From an uncultured Endomicrobiia bacterium (lineage in GTDB: Bacteria > Elusimicrobiota > Endomicrobiia > DTEH01), in contig CALFVX010000006.1 of assembly GCA_937928765.1 (NCBI GenBank), forward strand, positions 1 through 64,000: DNA of 64,000 bases, given 5' to 3'. A model generated the notes under the pieces. It was not told the origin of the DNA, did no database searches, and saw nothing but the letters and a program-made list of their open reading frames with translations. The position numbers and the translations under genes were made by a program. This document shows, piece after piece, positions 17,393 through 26,804 of this stretch. Within the stretch, counting starts at the first letter, position 1. The number at the start of each line of letters is the position of its first letter.

Positions 17393-19186
17393 ATGAAAAA
17401 CTTACGCAATTTTTGTATAATAGCCCATATAGACCATGGTAAGTCAACCCTTGCTGATAGATTACTAGAATATACTAATACTATTCCTAAAAGATTAATG
17501 CAACAACAAGTTCTCGACAGTATGGATTTGGAACGAGAACGAGGAATTACTATAAGATCTAAGACAATAAAGATGGAGTATTATTATAAAAATACAAATT
17601 ATGTTTTAAATCTTATTGATACACCAGGACATGTAGATTTTACATATGAAGTTTTAAGGATTATAAATGCGTGTGATGGGGCGTTATTAGTTGTTGACTC
17701 AACACAAGGTGTTGAGGCACAAACATTAGCGAATGCTACTTTAGCACAGAAAGCTGGTTTAGTAATAATTCCTATAATAAATAAAATAGATCTGCAAAAT
17801 GCAAATATAGAACTTACTAAAAGACAAATTAAAGAATTTTTAAATATTAATACTTTACCTTTGCTTGTAAGTGCTAAGACAGGTATTGGTGTTGAAAAAG
17901 TTTTAGAAAGTATAGTTAATCTTATACCTCCACCAAAAGTTAATGAGTATACTAAAGATTTAAGTTGTCTTGTCTTTGATGCCTACTATGATCCGTTTAG
18001 ATATGTAGTTATGTATATTAAAGTATTAAGTGGCAGTGTTAAAAAAGGGACTGAATTTAAATTTTTTTCTTCACAAGAAGAAAATATTTATAAAGTTGAA
18101 GAGTTAGGATATATAAAGCTAAATCTTACACCTGCAGTAGAGTTATTGCCTGGAGAGATTGGATATATAGTTGCTGGTATTAAAGACATTCATACTATAA
18201 AAATAGGCGATCTAATAATAGAGACTAAGGCTGATATAACAAAAATTCAAAGACCACAAATTAAAGAAGTAAAACCTTATGTTTTTGCAAGTATTTATCC
18301 TTTAAGTCCTAAAGATTATGACGAGTTAAAGTCTTCATTGCAAAAGTTGCATCTTACTGATTATTCTTTATATTTTAAGCCTGTATCATCAAAAGTTTTA
18401 GGTGGTGGATTTCATTGCGGATTTTTAGGTTCACTACATCTTGATATTGTGAAAGAAAGGTTAGAACGCGAGTATAATTTGGATATAATTATTACTTTAC
18501 CTAATGTAGAGTATAAAGTTATTACTAAAAATAAAAAAGAGATAATAGTTAACACAACAACAGATTTTCCTGCCTATGGTGAGGTTTTAGAAGTTTATGA
18601 GCCAATGACCAAAACTACAGTTGTAACTCCGTTAGAATTTTTAAGTAATATTATTGAAACTTGTAAAATTTTTAGAGCTGAAGTTTTAGAACAAGATTTT
18701 ATTGATGAAAACCGTGTTATAGTTTCTTTTGAAATACCTTTAGCAGAAATAATTACAAATTTTTTTGATGCAATAAAGTCTGTCTCAAAAGGATATGCTT
18801 CTTTTGATTATGAACATATAGGATATAAAAAATCAGACCTTGTAAAATTAGAAGTTTTAGTAAATAACGAAGTAGTTGATTCTTTTTGCTACATTACACA
18901 TAAAGATAAAGCATATCATATAGCTTTAAAAATTTTAGAAAAATTAAAAAAAACTATTCCACGACATTTGTTCACTATACCTTTGCAAATAAAATCTCAG
19001 GGAAGAATTATTGCTAGAGAGGACATTCCTTCTCTTAAAAAAGATGTTTTAGCAAAATGTTATGGAGGAGATGTTACAAGGAAAAGAAAATTATTAGAAA
19101 AACAAAAAGAAGGTAAGAAAAAAATGAAGCAGATAGGCTCTGTTGAAATTCCTAAGGAAACATTTATAGAATTATTAAAAATTTAG
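17393..19186 (+). CDS. lepA: elongation factor 4 (LepA)
   Basis: A 597-aa translational GTPase of standard length. G1 AHIDHGKSTLADR (about 11-23), G3 DTPGHVDF near residue 78, G4 NKID near 130 and SAKTGIGVEKVLE near 164 are intact. The LepA-specific C-terminal domain is present, with KSQGRIIAREDI and AKCYGGDVTRKRKLLEKQKEGKK near the end. It starts 33 nt after ptsI with no evident Shine-Dalgarno. Confidence 0.97.
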   Translation: MKNLRNFCIIAHIDHGKSTLADRLLEYTNTIPKRLMQQQVLDSMDLERERGITIRSKTIKMEYYYKNTNYVLNLIDTPGHVDFTYEVLRIINACDGALLVVDSTQGVEAQTLANATLAQKAGLVIIPIINKIDLQNANIELTKRQIKEFLNINTLPLLVSAKTGIGVEKVLESIVNLIPPPKVNEYTKDLSCLVFDAYYDPFRYVVMYIKVLSGSVKKGTEFKFFSSQEENIYKVEELGYIKLNLTPAVELLPGEIGYIVAGIKDIHTIKIGDLIIETKADITKIQRPQIKEVKPYVFASIYPLSPKDYDELKSSLQKLHLTDYSLYFKPVSSKVLGGGFHCGFLGSLHLDIVKERLEREYNLDIIITLPNVEYKVITKNKKEIIVNTTTDFPAYGEVLEVYEPMTKTTVVTPLEFLSNIIETCKIFRAEVLEQDFIDENRVIVSFEIPLAEIITNFFDAIKSVSKGYASFDYEHIGYKKSDLVKLEVLVNNEVVDSFCYITHKDKAYHIALKILEKLKKTIPRHLFTIPLQIKSQGRIIAREDIPSLKKDVLAKCYGGDVTRKRKLLEKQKEGKKKMKQIGSVEIPKETFIELLKI

Positions 19187-19194
19187 ATATATAA

Positions 19195-19264
19195 TACTCT
19201 TTGGGTTGTAGGTGATAGTGTAAAGTAAAAAAGATTATTAATAAACATATTGCTATAAAGAGTA
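19195..19264. repeat. intergenic mosaic repeat copy 1 (lepA-radA gap)
   Basis: The 167-nt gap between lepA and radA holds an 8-bp inverted repeat, TACTCTTT (19195-19202) and AAAGAGTA (19257-19264). It brackets GGTGATAGTGTA and AAAGATTATTAATAAAC. The 9-mer GATAGTGTA and the 11-mer AAAGATTATTA recur in the same order in the porA-porB gap. It looks like a degenerate dispersed repeat with no coding content. Role unknown. Confidence 0.4.
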
Positions 19265-19353
19265 GATTAAAGGGTGTTTGTTTCATCTATAAAGGTATGT
19301 ATTAAAAATTTTTGTTTCTTTATTATATTGAAAAATAGCAAAAGTAAAGATTT

Positions 19354-20736
19354 ATGAAAAAAGAAAAGCAGGAAATTTTTTTTGTATGCAAAGAATGTGG
19401 ATATGAAAGTTTAAAATGGTTAGGTAAATGTCCTGAATGTGGTAGTTGGAATAGTTTTAAAGAGTTTAATCCAAATCTTAAAAAAAATAAAATTACAGAT
19501 TTTACATCAGAAGTAAAAAAACTAAATGAGATCTCTTATAATGATAAAGAAAATAGAATAATCACAGGTATATCGGAATTTGATAGGATAATGGGTGGAG
19601 GAGTTGTTTTTGGCAGTGTGGTTTTGGTTGGTGGTGAACCAGGTGTTGGTAAATCAACCTTGATGTTACAGATTGCAGAAAAAATTGCATCTACAAAAAA
19701 TGTAGCAGCTGAGAATTACAAAGTTTTATATGTTTCTGCTGAAGAATCTTTGCAACAAATCAAATTAAGATCTGAGAGATTAAATATAAAAAACAATAAC
19801 ATTTTTGTTATTTCAGAAACAAGTTTAGAGAATATAGTTAAAGTTATAGAAGAGATTTTTCCTGATGTGGTAATAATAGATTCTATACAAACAATAAATT
19901 CTGATTTTATATCGAATCCTCAAGGTAGTGTTGCACAGATTCGCGGTATTACAGCAGAGGTTATTAAATTGGCTAAGACAAAAAATATCACTGTGTTTAT
20001 CTTAGGCCATATAACAAAAGAAGGCGATATTGCAGGACCTAAACTTTTAGAACACATGGTTGATACAGTTTTATATTTTGAGTCAGATACAACACAAAAT
20101 TATCGTATATTAAGAGTTTATAAAAACAGATTTGGCTCAACATCTGAGATTGGAATATTTCAGATGAATTATAATGGACTTAAAGAAGTAGCTAATCCTT
20201 CAGAATTTTTTATTCAACATAGTGAAAATTTAGTAGGAACTGTAACAACTTGTATAGTAGAAGGTACAAGACCAATTCTTACACAAATTCAAGCCTTGCT
20301 TACAAAATCATATTTTCCACAACCAAGAAGAGTTGTTTCAGGAATAGATTATAACCGTGCTATGTTGTTAATTTCTGTTTTAGAAAAATATACAGGTGTA
20401 AGTTTAGTTTATGAAGATGTATATCTGAATATTGTGTCTGGATTAAAAACAAAAGAAACAACTATAGATTTAGCTGTAGTTTTGGCTCTTTATTCTTCTC
20501 ATAAAAACATTATTGTAGATAGCAAATGTGTATATTTAGGAGAGATAGGTCTTAACGGAGAAATTCGTGCTATAAGTTTTATAAATGAAAGAATAAATGA
20601 GATTTATAAGCTAGGATATAAGAAAGTTTTTATTCCATACGAAAACAAAAAGAATATAAACTCTAATATTTTAGAACAAAAAAATTTAGATTTAATTTTT
20701 ATAAAAACAATAAAAGAGATTGACAAAATTTTTTAA
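19354..20736 (+). CDS. radA: DNA repair protein RadA (Sms)
   Basis: A 460-aa RecA-like branch-migration ATPase. The N-terminal zinc finger has CKECGYE and CPECGSW pairs (about 10-30). Walker A GGEPGVGKST lies near residue 95, the RadA-specific KNRFG motif near residue 254, and the Lon-protease-like C-terminal domain ends the protein. The start has no Shine-Dalgarno and a TTTATG context. It is separated from lepA by the repeat-bearing gap and precedes the aro genes by 50 nt. Confidence 0.96.
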   Translation: MKKEKQEIFFVCKECGYESLKWLGKCPECGSWNSFKEFNPNLKKNKITDFTSEVKKLNEISYNDKENRIITGISEFDRIMGGGVVFGSVVLVGGEPGVGKSTLMLQIAEKIASTKNVAAENYKVLYVSAEESLQQIKLRSERLNIKNNNIFVISETSLENIVKVIEEIFPDVVIIDSIQTINSDFISNPQGSVAQIRGITAEVIKLAKTKNITVFILGHITKEGDIAGPKLLEHMVDTVLYFESDTTQNYRILRVYKNRFGSTSEIGIFQMNYNGLKEVANPSEFFIQHSENLVGTVTTCIVEGTRPILTQIQALLTKSYFPQPRRVVSGIDYNRAMLLISVLEKYTGVSLVYEDVYLNIVSGLKTKETTIDLAVVLALYSSHKNIIVDSKCVYLGEIGLNGEIRAISFINERINEIYKLGYKKVFIPYENKKNINSNILEQKNLDLIFIKTIKEIDKIF

Positions 20737-20747
20737 AAAATTATACT
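20720..20747 (+). promoter_or_regulatory. candidate sigma-70-type promoter for aroC
   Basis: TTGACA (20720-20725) and TATACT (20742-20747) are separated by 16 nt, close to the bacterial housekeeping consensus. The -35 lies in the last codons of radA. Transcription would start near 20754-20756, about 30 nt before the aroC ATG, giving the aro operon its own promoter. Confidence 0.5.
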
Positions 20748-20786
20748 AAAAATTTAACATAAAAAGCAACCTTTGGAGGATTATTT

Positions 20787-21944
20787 ATGATAAGATTTTA
20801 TACGGCAGGAGAATCACATAATAAGGCAATATCTGTATTTTTAGATGGTATTCCTGCAGGTTTAAAAATTTCTGAACAAAAAATTAAAAACGAGTTGTTA
20901 AGAAGAAAGAGAGGTTATGGAAGAGGTAGTAGACAAAGTTTTGAAGAAGATAGAATAGAAATTATTTCAGGTATAAGATATTCTGAAACTATAGGTTCAC
21001 CTATTTGTATTTTGGTACATAATAAAGATTATAGAGAAAAAGATTTTTTAGGAGAAGAATTTTCAGAACCTTTATTAAATCCTCGTCCAGGACATGCAGA
21101 TCTTACTGGTGTGTTAAAATTTTTAAGAAATGATTTAAAAGATATATCTGAAAGATCTTCAGCAAGAGAAACTGTTGGAAGAGTTGTTGCAGGTGCTGTG
21201 TGTAAGCAATTTTTAGAAAATTTTTCTATAATCATTGGTTCTTTTGTTGTAAAAGTTAATAATATTAAATTTGAAAGTAATTATATAACTTCTAATAAAA
21301 AAATATTACTTAAATACTTTAATTTAGCAGAGAAGTCCACAGTGAGATTTCCTGATAAAACAAAAGAAAAAAAAATTATTAGAATAATAGATAAAACAAA
21401 AGAAAAAAAAGATACTCTTGGAGGTGAGTTTGTGGTATTTGCTATAAATGTTCCCATTGGATTAGGGAGTCATACTCAATGGTGTGATAAATTAAATGCA
21501 AAAATTCTATATTATCTTTCTTCAATTCCAGCAGTTAAATCTGTAGAAATTGGGTTAGGAGAAAAATATTCTTGTTTTTTTGGTTCTCAAGTGCATGATG
21601 AAATATTTTATTTACCAAATAAAGGTTTTTATAGAAAGACAAACAATGCTGGAGGTATTGAAGGAGGAATTTCTAATGGAGAGCCAATAATATTAAAATG
21701 CACAATGAAACCAATACCAACTTTATATAATCCGTTAAAAAGTGTTAATATAAAAACTAAAAAATCCAACAAAGCAGAGATAATAAGAAGTGACATTTTT
21801 GTTGTACCTTCAGGTAGTATTATAGCAGAATCGATGTTAGCAATATGTCTAGCAAACGAATTTAGAATAAAATTTGGTGGTGATTCTTTAAAAGAGATAA
21901 AACAAAATTATAACAATTATTTAAAAGAGATTAAAAATTTATAA
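20787..21944 (+). CDS. aroC: chorismate synthase
   Basis: A 385-aa FMN-dependent lyase forming chorismate from EPSP. FYTAGESHNKA at the N-terminus, RRKRGYGRGSRQ near residue 38, RPGHADLTG near 93 and SSARETVGRVVAGA near 118 are family signatures; NNAGGIEGGISNGEP lies near 286. A Shine-Dalgarno TGGAGG precedes the ATG. A near-perfect 20-nt direct repeat (21354 and 21390) encodes two DKTKEKK units, but the local length equals that of other AroC proteins. aroK and aroB follow. Confidence 0.96.
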   Translation: MIRFYTAGESHNKAISVFLDGIPAGLKISEQKIKNELLRRKRGYGRGSRQSFEEDRIEIISGIRYSETIGSPICILVHNKDYREKDFLGEEFSEPLLNPRPGHADLTGVLKFLRNDLKDISERSSARETVGRVVAGAVCKQFLENFSIIIGSFVVKVNNIKFESNYITSNKKILLKYFNLAEKSTVRFPDKTKEKKIIRIIDKTKEKKDTLGGEFVVFAINVPIGLGSHTQWCDKLNAKILYYLSSIPAVKSVEIGLGEKYSCFFGSQVHDEIFYLPNKGFYRKTNNAGGIEGGISNGEPIILKCTMKPIPTLYNPLKSVNIKTKKSNKAEIIRSDIFVVPSGSIIAESMLAICLANEFRIKFGGDSLKEIKQNYNNYLKEIKNL

Positions 21945-21960
21945 TTTTGTATTATTTTTT

Positions 21961-22476
21961 ATGAATATTATACTTACTGGTTTTATGTGTACAGGGAAAA
22001 CTTCTGTAGGTAGAAGTTTAGCAAAAGAGATTGGCTTTGAATATATTGATACAGATGAAATAATAGAAAAATCTATAGGATTAAAAATTTCAGAAATTTT
22101 TGCTTGTTATGGAGAAAAATATTTTAGAAATATAGAATCACAGATTGTAGAAAAAGTATCAAAAGAAGACAAAAAAGTTATTTCTACTGGCGGTGGAGTA
22201 GTTTTAAGAGAAGAAAATATGAAAAATTTACGTTCTAATGGTATAATAGTAAACCTTACTGCAGAACCCTTAACAATTTTTGAAAGGTTAAAACAACAGC
22301 CAGGCATAAGACCATTACTTAATAAACCGCAACCCTTAGAAGAAATTAAAAGGTTGTTGTCAGAAAGAGAAGAATATTATAAATATTGTGATATAAGAAT
22401 TAATACAGACAATACATCTGTAGAAGAGATTGTAAGTAGAATTATAGATTTTGTAAAATCAAAAGATGTTTTTTGA
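21961..22476 (+). CDS. aroK: shikimate kinase
   Basis: A 171-aa P-loop kinase phosphorylating shikimate. GFMCTGKTSVGRSLA is the Walker A, DTDE near residue 32 binds shikimate and magnesium, STGGGVV near 77 is the central glycine loop and RPLL near 117 is the lid motif. Length is normal. The ATG is preceded by a run of T with no Shine-Dalgarno. The 3' end overlaps the longer aroB reading by 11 nt. Confidence 0.96.
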   Translation: MNIILTGFMCTGKTSVGRSLAKEIGFEYIDTDEIIEKSIGLKISEIFACYGEKYFRNIESQIVEKVSKEDKKVISTGGGVVLREENMKNLRSNGIIVNLTAEPLTIFERLKQQPGIRPLLNKPQPLEEIKRLLSEREEYYKYCDIRINTDNTSVEEIVSRIIDFVKSKDVF

Positions 22477-23584
22477 AAATATGAAAAAAATTAAAATACA
22501 ATTTATTGAACAAAAAAATGTTATTGTATATATTGACAAATTAGAAAATTTTTTAAAAATTTTAAATAAGGAGAAATTTAGTTATACAAAGCTTTTATTA
22601 ATAACACACAAAAAGTTGTGGTATATTTATAAGGACAGGTTTGAAAACATAAAATCAAAAATCTTATTTTTATCTGAAGGAGAAAAAATAAAATCTTTTG
22701 AATATTTTAAATTTTTATGTAAGAAATTTTTAGATTTAAAAGTAGATAGAAAATATTTAGTTTTGATCTTTGGTGGAGGTGTTTTAGGAGATTTAGTAGG
22801 TTTTGTATGTTCTACATATATGCGTGGAATAAATTATGTACAAATACCTACAACTCTACTTGCAATGGTTGATTCTTCTATAGGAGGGAAAACTGCAATA
22901 AATTTTTATAAATATAAAAATTTTGTTGGTAGTTTTTATCAACCAAGGATGATTTTTTGTGATACATCATTATTAAAAACTCTGTCTGAAAAAGAAATTT
23001 ATAATGGTTTAGGAGAAATTTTAAAATATGCAATAATAAATAAAAAAATTTATAATTTGTTAAACTTTAAAAAAAATTTTTATATCTCAGATGATTTAAT
23101 AGATAGTAAATTTTTTAAAAATATTATTTTTGAATGTATAAAGACAAAACTTGAAATTGTTAAAAAAGATGAAAAAGAAACAAAATGTATAAGAGAACAA
23201 CTTAATTTAGGACATACAATTGCTCATGCAATAGAATCAGCCACAGGATATAGAATTTACTCTCATGGAGAAGCTGTGATTTTAGGTTTAATTGCAGAAA
23301 GTTTTCTGTCTTATAAGTTGAAGATCCTTTCAGATTATGAGTTTGAAAGAATTATGTTTTTAGTTGAAAAATATCTCAAAGATAAAAAGTTTGATAAAGC
23401 ACTGTTAAAAATTTCAAAAGAAAAAATTTTTAAGTTTATACAATATGATAAAAAAATATATCAAAAAAATTTAAGGTTTGCTTTACCAATTCGCATCGGA
23501 GAAGTAAAAACTGTTGAGAATATTGAAAGAAGTTCTATAATAAAAAGTATCTTTTTTCTTCAACAATGGATAAAAAAAAGATAA
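22466..23584 (+). CDS. aroB: 3-dehydroquinate synthase
   Basis: A 372-aa NAD- and metal-dependent enzyme making 3-dehydroquinate from DAHP. GGGVLGDLVGFVCSTYMRG near residue 107, IPTTLLAMVDSSIGGKTAIN near 127 and NLGHTIAHAIESATG near 249 are diagnostic, including metal-ligand histidines. A second in-frame ATG at 22481 lies just past the aroK stop and gives a product 5 residues shorter; I cannot choose between them. The 3' end overlaps the peptidase gene by 19 nt. No DAHP synthase is in the aro operon. Confidence 0.95.
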   Translation: MFFENMKKIKIQFIEQKNVIVYIDKLENFLKILNKEKFSYTKLLLITHKKLWYIYKDRFENIKSKILFLSEGEKIKSFEYFKFLCKKFLDLKVDRKYLVLIFGGGVLGDLVGFVCSTYMRGINYVQIPTTLLAMVDSSIGGKTAINFYKYKNFVGSFYQPRMIFCDTSLLKTLSEKEIYNGLGEILKYAIINKKIYNLLNFKKNFYISDDLIDSKFFKNIIFECIKTKLEIVKKDEKETKCIREQLNLGHTIAHAIESATGYRIYSHGEAVILGLIAESFLSYKLKILSDYEFERIMFLVEKYLKDKKFDKALLKISKEKIFKFIQYDKKIYQKNLRFALPIRIGEVKTVENIERSSIIKSIFFLQQWIKKR

Positions 23585-24576
23585 AACTAATACAAGAAAA
23601 TCTTGAAAGGGAAGAGGTTTTATTAGTATTAAATAATTATAACTTGTTTTATATTACAGGAGCAATTTTAGATGGATATTTTCTAGCGATATCTAAAGAT
23701 AGAATAAAAATTTTAACTTCTTTAATGTTTTTGGGCCAAATTAAAAAATTTTTTAATGACATTGAAACAGTTGTTGGGGTAGAATTAGAAGAACAAATAT
23801 CAAAATTAAATTTTGTAGATAAAACTTTTTTGTTAGATGATAAAAATTTATCATTTAAAACCTATAATTTACTAAAAAAATATTCGAAAAAAATAAAATT
23901 TAGTTCTTTAATAGAAAACTTTAGAATAATAAAAAGCAGAAATGAAATTGGCAAAATAAGAAAATCAGCAGAAATTTGTAAAAAAGTGCTAAATAAAATA
24001 AAAGAGTTTATAAGACCAAATATTACAGAAATTGAAGTTAAAAATTTTATTTTAAAACAGTTTTTAGATTACAAAGTTGAAGCAGCGTTCTCTCCTATTG
24101 TGGCGTTTGATGAGAATACTTCATATCCACATCATATATCTACAAATAAAAAATTTAGAAAAAATAGTTTAGTATTGATAGATTTGGGTTGTAAATATCA
24201 AGGTTATTGTTGTGACATAACAAGAATGTTTAATGTTGAAAAAAATAGAGAAGCGAATAATTTGTATATCAGATTAAAAGATATACAAAAAACTTTAATT
24301 TCTATGTGTAAACCTTCAATACAAGCAAAAGATATAGATAATTATGCAAGAGATTATTTTAAAAAATTAAATTTAGAAAAAAGTTATCTTCACAGCACAG
24401 GTCATGGTTTGGGGTTAGAGGTTCATGAATTACCTGCAATAACTAACCAAAATAACACTCTACTACAAAAAAGTATGGTTGTTACAATAGAGCCAGGTAT
24501 ATATTTTGATAAAAAATTTGGATTAAGAATAGAAGACGATGTTTTAGTTGACTATAATCCAGAGATATTAAATTGA
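23566..24576 (+). CDS. M24 Xaa-Pro aminopeptidase / dipeptidase
   Basis: A 336-aa dinuclear-metal peptidase of the creatinase/aminopeptidase P fold. After an N-terminal domain (about 1-115), metal ligands appear in order: Asp in VLIDLGCKYQG, Asp in CCDITRMF, His in HSTGHGLGLEVHE, Glu in VVTIEPGIYFD and Glu in GLRIEDDVL. It likely cleaves N-terminal residues before proline. Placement directly before efp is common in many bacteria. Exact specificity (PepQ or PepP) is not clear. Confidence 0.92.
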   Translation: MDKKKIKLIQENLEREEVLLVLNNYNLFYITGAILDGYFLAISKDRIKILTSLMFLGQIKKFFNDIETVVGVELEEQISKLNFVDKTFLLDDKNLSFKTYNLLKKYSKKIKFSSLIENFRIIKSRNEIGKIRKSAEICKKVLNKIKEFIRPNITEIEVKNFILKQFLDYKVEAAFSPIVAFDENTSYPHHISTNKKFRKNSLVLIDLGCKYQGYCCDITRMFNVEKNREANNLYIRLKDIQKTLISMCKPSIQAKDIDNYARDYFKKLNLEKSYLHSTGHGLGLEVHELPAITNQNNTLLQKSMVVTIEPGIYFDKKFGLRIEDDVLVDYNPEILN

Positions 24577-24651
24577 AAAATTTTTATAACTTAACAATTT
24601 ACAAAATAAAAAAACAAAATGATAACTTTTGCTTGAAGGAGGATGATACTT

Positions 24652-25227
24652 ATGGTTACTATTGACACTTCTGATTTCAAAGTAGGTTTGTGTATAAATG
24701 TTGATGGAGAGATATATTCTATCATATGGTATCAACATCACAAACCAGGAAAAGGCGGTGCTGTGATGAGGACAAAATTAAAAAATGTTCGTAGTGGTGG
24801 TATTATAGAACGAACATTTAAATCTGGAGAAAAATTTGAGTTAGTAGATTTGGTTAGAAAAAAGAAGCAGTATATGTATCAAGCAGGAGATAATTTGGTA
24901 TTTATGGATATGGATACATTTGAAGAAATACATATTTCTAAACACCAAGTTGGTGATGCGATAAAATTTCTTAAAGAAGGTGTTGAAGTTGAAGGTTTAT
25001 ATTTAAATGAAGAATTTTTGGGAATAGAACTACCCATTGCTGTGGAATTAAAAGTTATTCACACAGTTCCTGGGATAAGAGGAGATAGTGTAAGTAATGT
25101 AATGAAACCTGCAACTTTAGAAACTGGAGCAGAGGTTTCTGTTCCTTTGTTTATTGAGGTGGGTGATATTATAAAAATAGATACAAGGACAGGAGAATAT
25201 ATTGAGCGTGTGGAGACAAAAAAATAA
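24652..25227 (+). CDS. efp: elongation factor P
   Basis: A 191-aa factor that relieves ribosome stalling at polyproline. I start at ATG 24652 rather than the in-frame ATG 24643, because AAGGAGG at 24636-24642 abuts the first ATG but lies 9 nt before the second; the product then begins MVTIDTSDFKVGL like other EF-Ps. The loop HHKPGKGGAV has the lysine that is modified in lysine-type EF-Ps. Modification enzymes (epmA, epmB) are not in this window. Three-domain length is normal. Confidence 0.95.
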   Translation: MVTIDTSDFKVGLCINVDGEIYSIIWYQHHKPGKGGAVMRTKLKNVRSGGIIERTFKSGEKFELVDLVRKKKQYMYQAGDNLVFMDMDTFEEIHISKHQVGDAIKFLKEGVEVEGLYLNEEFLGIELPIAVELKVIHTVPGIRGDSVSNVMKPATLETGAEVSVPLFIEVGDIIKIDTRTGEYIERVETKK

Positions 25228-26374
25228 AATAGTAATTTTTTATGTTTTAACTTCACTTGATTATGGAGGAACACAGAAAAATCTTTATTATATTTTAAAA
25301 TTCTTACCAAGAAAATATAAAAGTAATGAATTTGAACCGATTGTGATATCACTTAAAAAAAATGGTAGGTATAAAAAAAAGATTTGTTCTTTAGGTGTTA
25401 AGATATACCACTTAGATATGCCTGTGAGATCATCTTTTTTAACTTTTTTAGTTTTACCCTATAGTTTATTAAAATTTTTTTATTTAATTTTTAAATATAA
25501 ACCAAAAATTGTCCATAGTTTTTTATTCCAGGCAAATTTTTTATCAAGATTTGTAAAAATTTTTTTTCCTAAGACGAAAATATTTTGTTCTGAACGTGTA
25601 GTAGAGAAAGAAAAATTATGGCAGATAAAACTTTTAAGATATACAGATTTTCTTGTTGACCAAATAATAACTAACTCAAATGAGACAAAAGAATTTGTTA
25701 TTAAAGAACATAAATTCAATGAAGAAAATATAGTGATATCGCAAAATATAATTGATTTAAATGATATAAAGATTAAATTTTCTTCTTCTGCAATAAAAAA
25801 AGAATTGGGACTTAAAGAAGAAGATTTTTTAATAGTTTCAGTAGGAAGGTTGCATAAACAGAAAGGATATGATCTGTTAATAGATGTAGCAAAAAGTTTT
25901 TCTGAAAAAGTAAAATATAAAAATTTTAGATATTTATTTACTATTATTGGAGATGGCGAAGAGTATACAAATCTTTTAAATTATGTTAAAAAATTGCAAA
26001 TAGAGAATTATGTTAAATTTTTAGGTTATAAAGAAAATGTCTATGATTATATAAATGCTTGTAATTTGTTTTTGTTAACTTCTTATTGGGAAGGTTCTCC
26101 AAATGTTGTTTTAGAAGCTTTGGCTTTAAAAAAAATAGTTATTGCTACAAAAATAGAAGGGGTAAGTGAAATTTTAAACCCAGATTATTTAATAAATTTG
26201 AAACAGAATAGAAAAAAAATAATATATGATTTTGTGAGCAAAATTTATGATATTTATAATAATAAATATAATTTTGAAGTTTGTTTGAATAATGATTTTA
26301 GTTTTTATAGATATAGCCCTGAATTTGTAATTAAAGAAAAATTTTTAAATTATTATATTGACAAAGGTAATTAA
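25202..26374 (+). CDS. GT4-family glycosyltransferase
   Basis: A 390-aa GT-B glycosyltransferase. The N-terminal half has LTSLDYGGTQKNLYYIL; the C-terminal nucleotide-sugar domain has VSVGRLHKQKGYDLLI, KFLGYKENVYDYI and SYWEGSPNVVLEALAL with the retaining-GT EX7E-type region. Donor and acceptor are unknown; LPS or surface glycan is a reasonable guess. The start is TTG at 25202 with AGGAG at 25191-25195; GTG at 25208 is an alternative. It overlaps efp by 26 nt. Confidence 0.88.
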   Translation: MSVWRQKNKIVIFYVLTSLDYGGTQKNLYYILKFLPRKYKSNEFEPIVISLKKNGRYKKKICSLGVKIYHLDMPVRSSFLTFLVLPYSLLKFFYLIFKYKPKIVHSFLFQANFLSRFVKIFFPKTKIFCSERVVEKEKLWQIKLLRYTDFLVDQIITNSNETKEFVIKEHKFNEENIVISQNIIDLNDIKIKFSSSAIKKELGLKEEDFLIVSVGRLHKQKGYDLLIDVAKSFSEKVKYKNFRYLFTIIGDGEEYTNLLNYVKKLQIENYVKFLGYKENVYDYINACNLFLLTSYWEGSPNVVLEALALKKIVIATKIEGVSEILNPDYLINLKQNRKKIIYDFVSKIYDIYNNKYNFEVCLNNDFSFYRYSPEFVIKEKFLNYYIDKGN

Positions 26375-26496
26375 TATTTTATAAATTTTAACACTACTTT
26401 CCTGATTGAATTAATCTCTGAAAAATAGAATTATAAGGTATTTTTGTTTTATGTTTTCATTTACATTTTAAATTAATTTTTTGGGAGGATGAAAAA

Positions 26497-26682
26497 ATGA
26501 AAGTAAAAATAGATAAAGATTTGTGTACAGGATGTGGTTTATGTGTGGATACTTGTCCTGAAGTGTTTGAGATGTTAGATGATGTTGCTAAAGTAAAATT
26601 AGAAGATGTTCCTCAAGAATATGAAGAAAAAGTTAAAGAGGCGGCACAAAATTGTCCCACAGAAGCAATAAAAATTAGCTAA
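26497..26682 (+). CDS. ferredoxin, single [4Fe-4S]
   Basis: A 61-aa acidic ferredoxin. Ligand pattern is C10-x2-C13-x2-C16 plus C53 in NCPTEA, the arrangement of monocluster Thermotoga-type ferredoxins; C20 is an extra cysteine, without the partner that forms a disulfide in some homologues. GGGAGG lies just upstream of the ATG. It probably carries electrons between the oxidoreductase at 27.4-30.5 kb and Rnf at 30.5-35.7 kb. The 122-nt gap upstream of it holds no gene I can see. Confidence 0.95.
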   Translation: MKVKIDKDLCTGCGLCVDTCPEVFEMLDDVAKVKLEDVPQEYEEKVKEAAQNCPTEAIKIS

Positions 26683-26804
26683 TTTTTATTTTAGTAAAAA
26701 CTATTTTTATAAAATTAATTTATTAAATGAAATAAGAGTATTAATTTTTTCATTTTAATTTAATAGACTCGATATAAATTTTAAAAGGAGGTTTTATTAA
26801 ATTT

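Noticed and set aside
21354..21410. Direct 20-nt repeat within aroC suggesting a recent tandem insertion
   Set aside because: Aligning from memory with other chorismate synthases, the segment has the normal length, so nothing was inserted; the two DKTKEKK units fall on ordinary variable positions.
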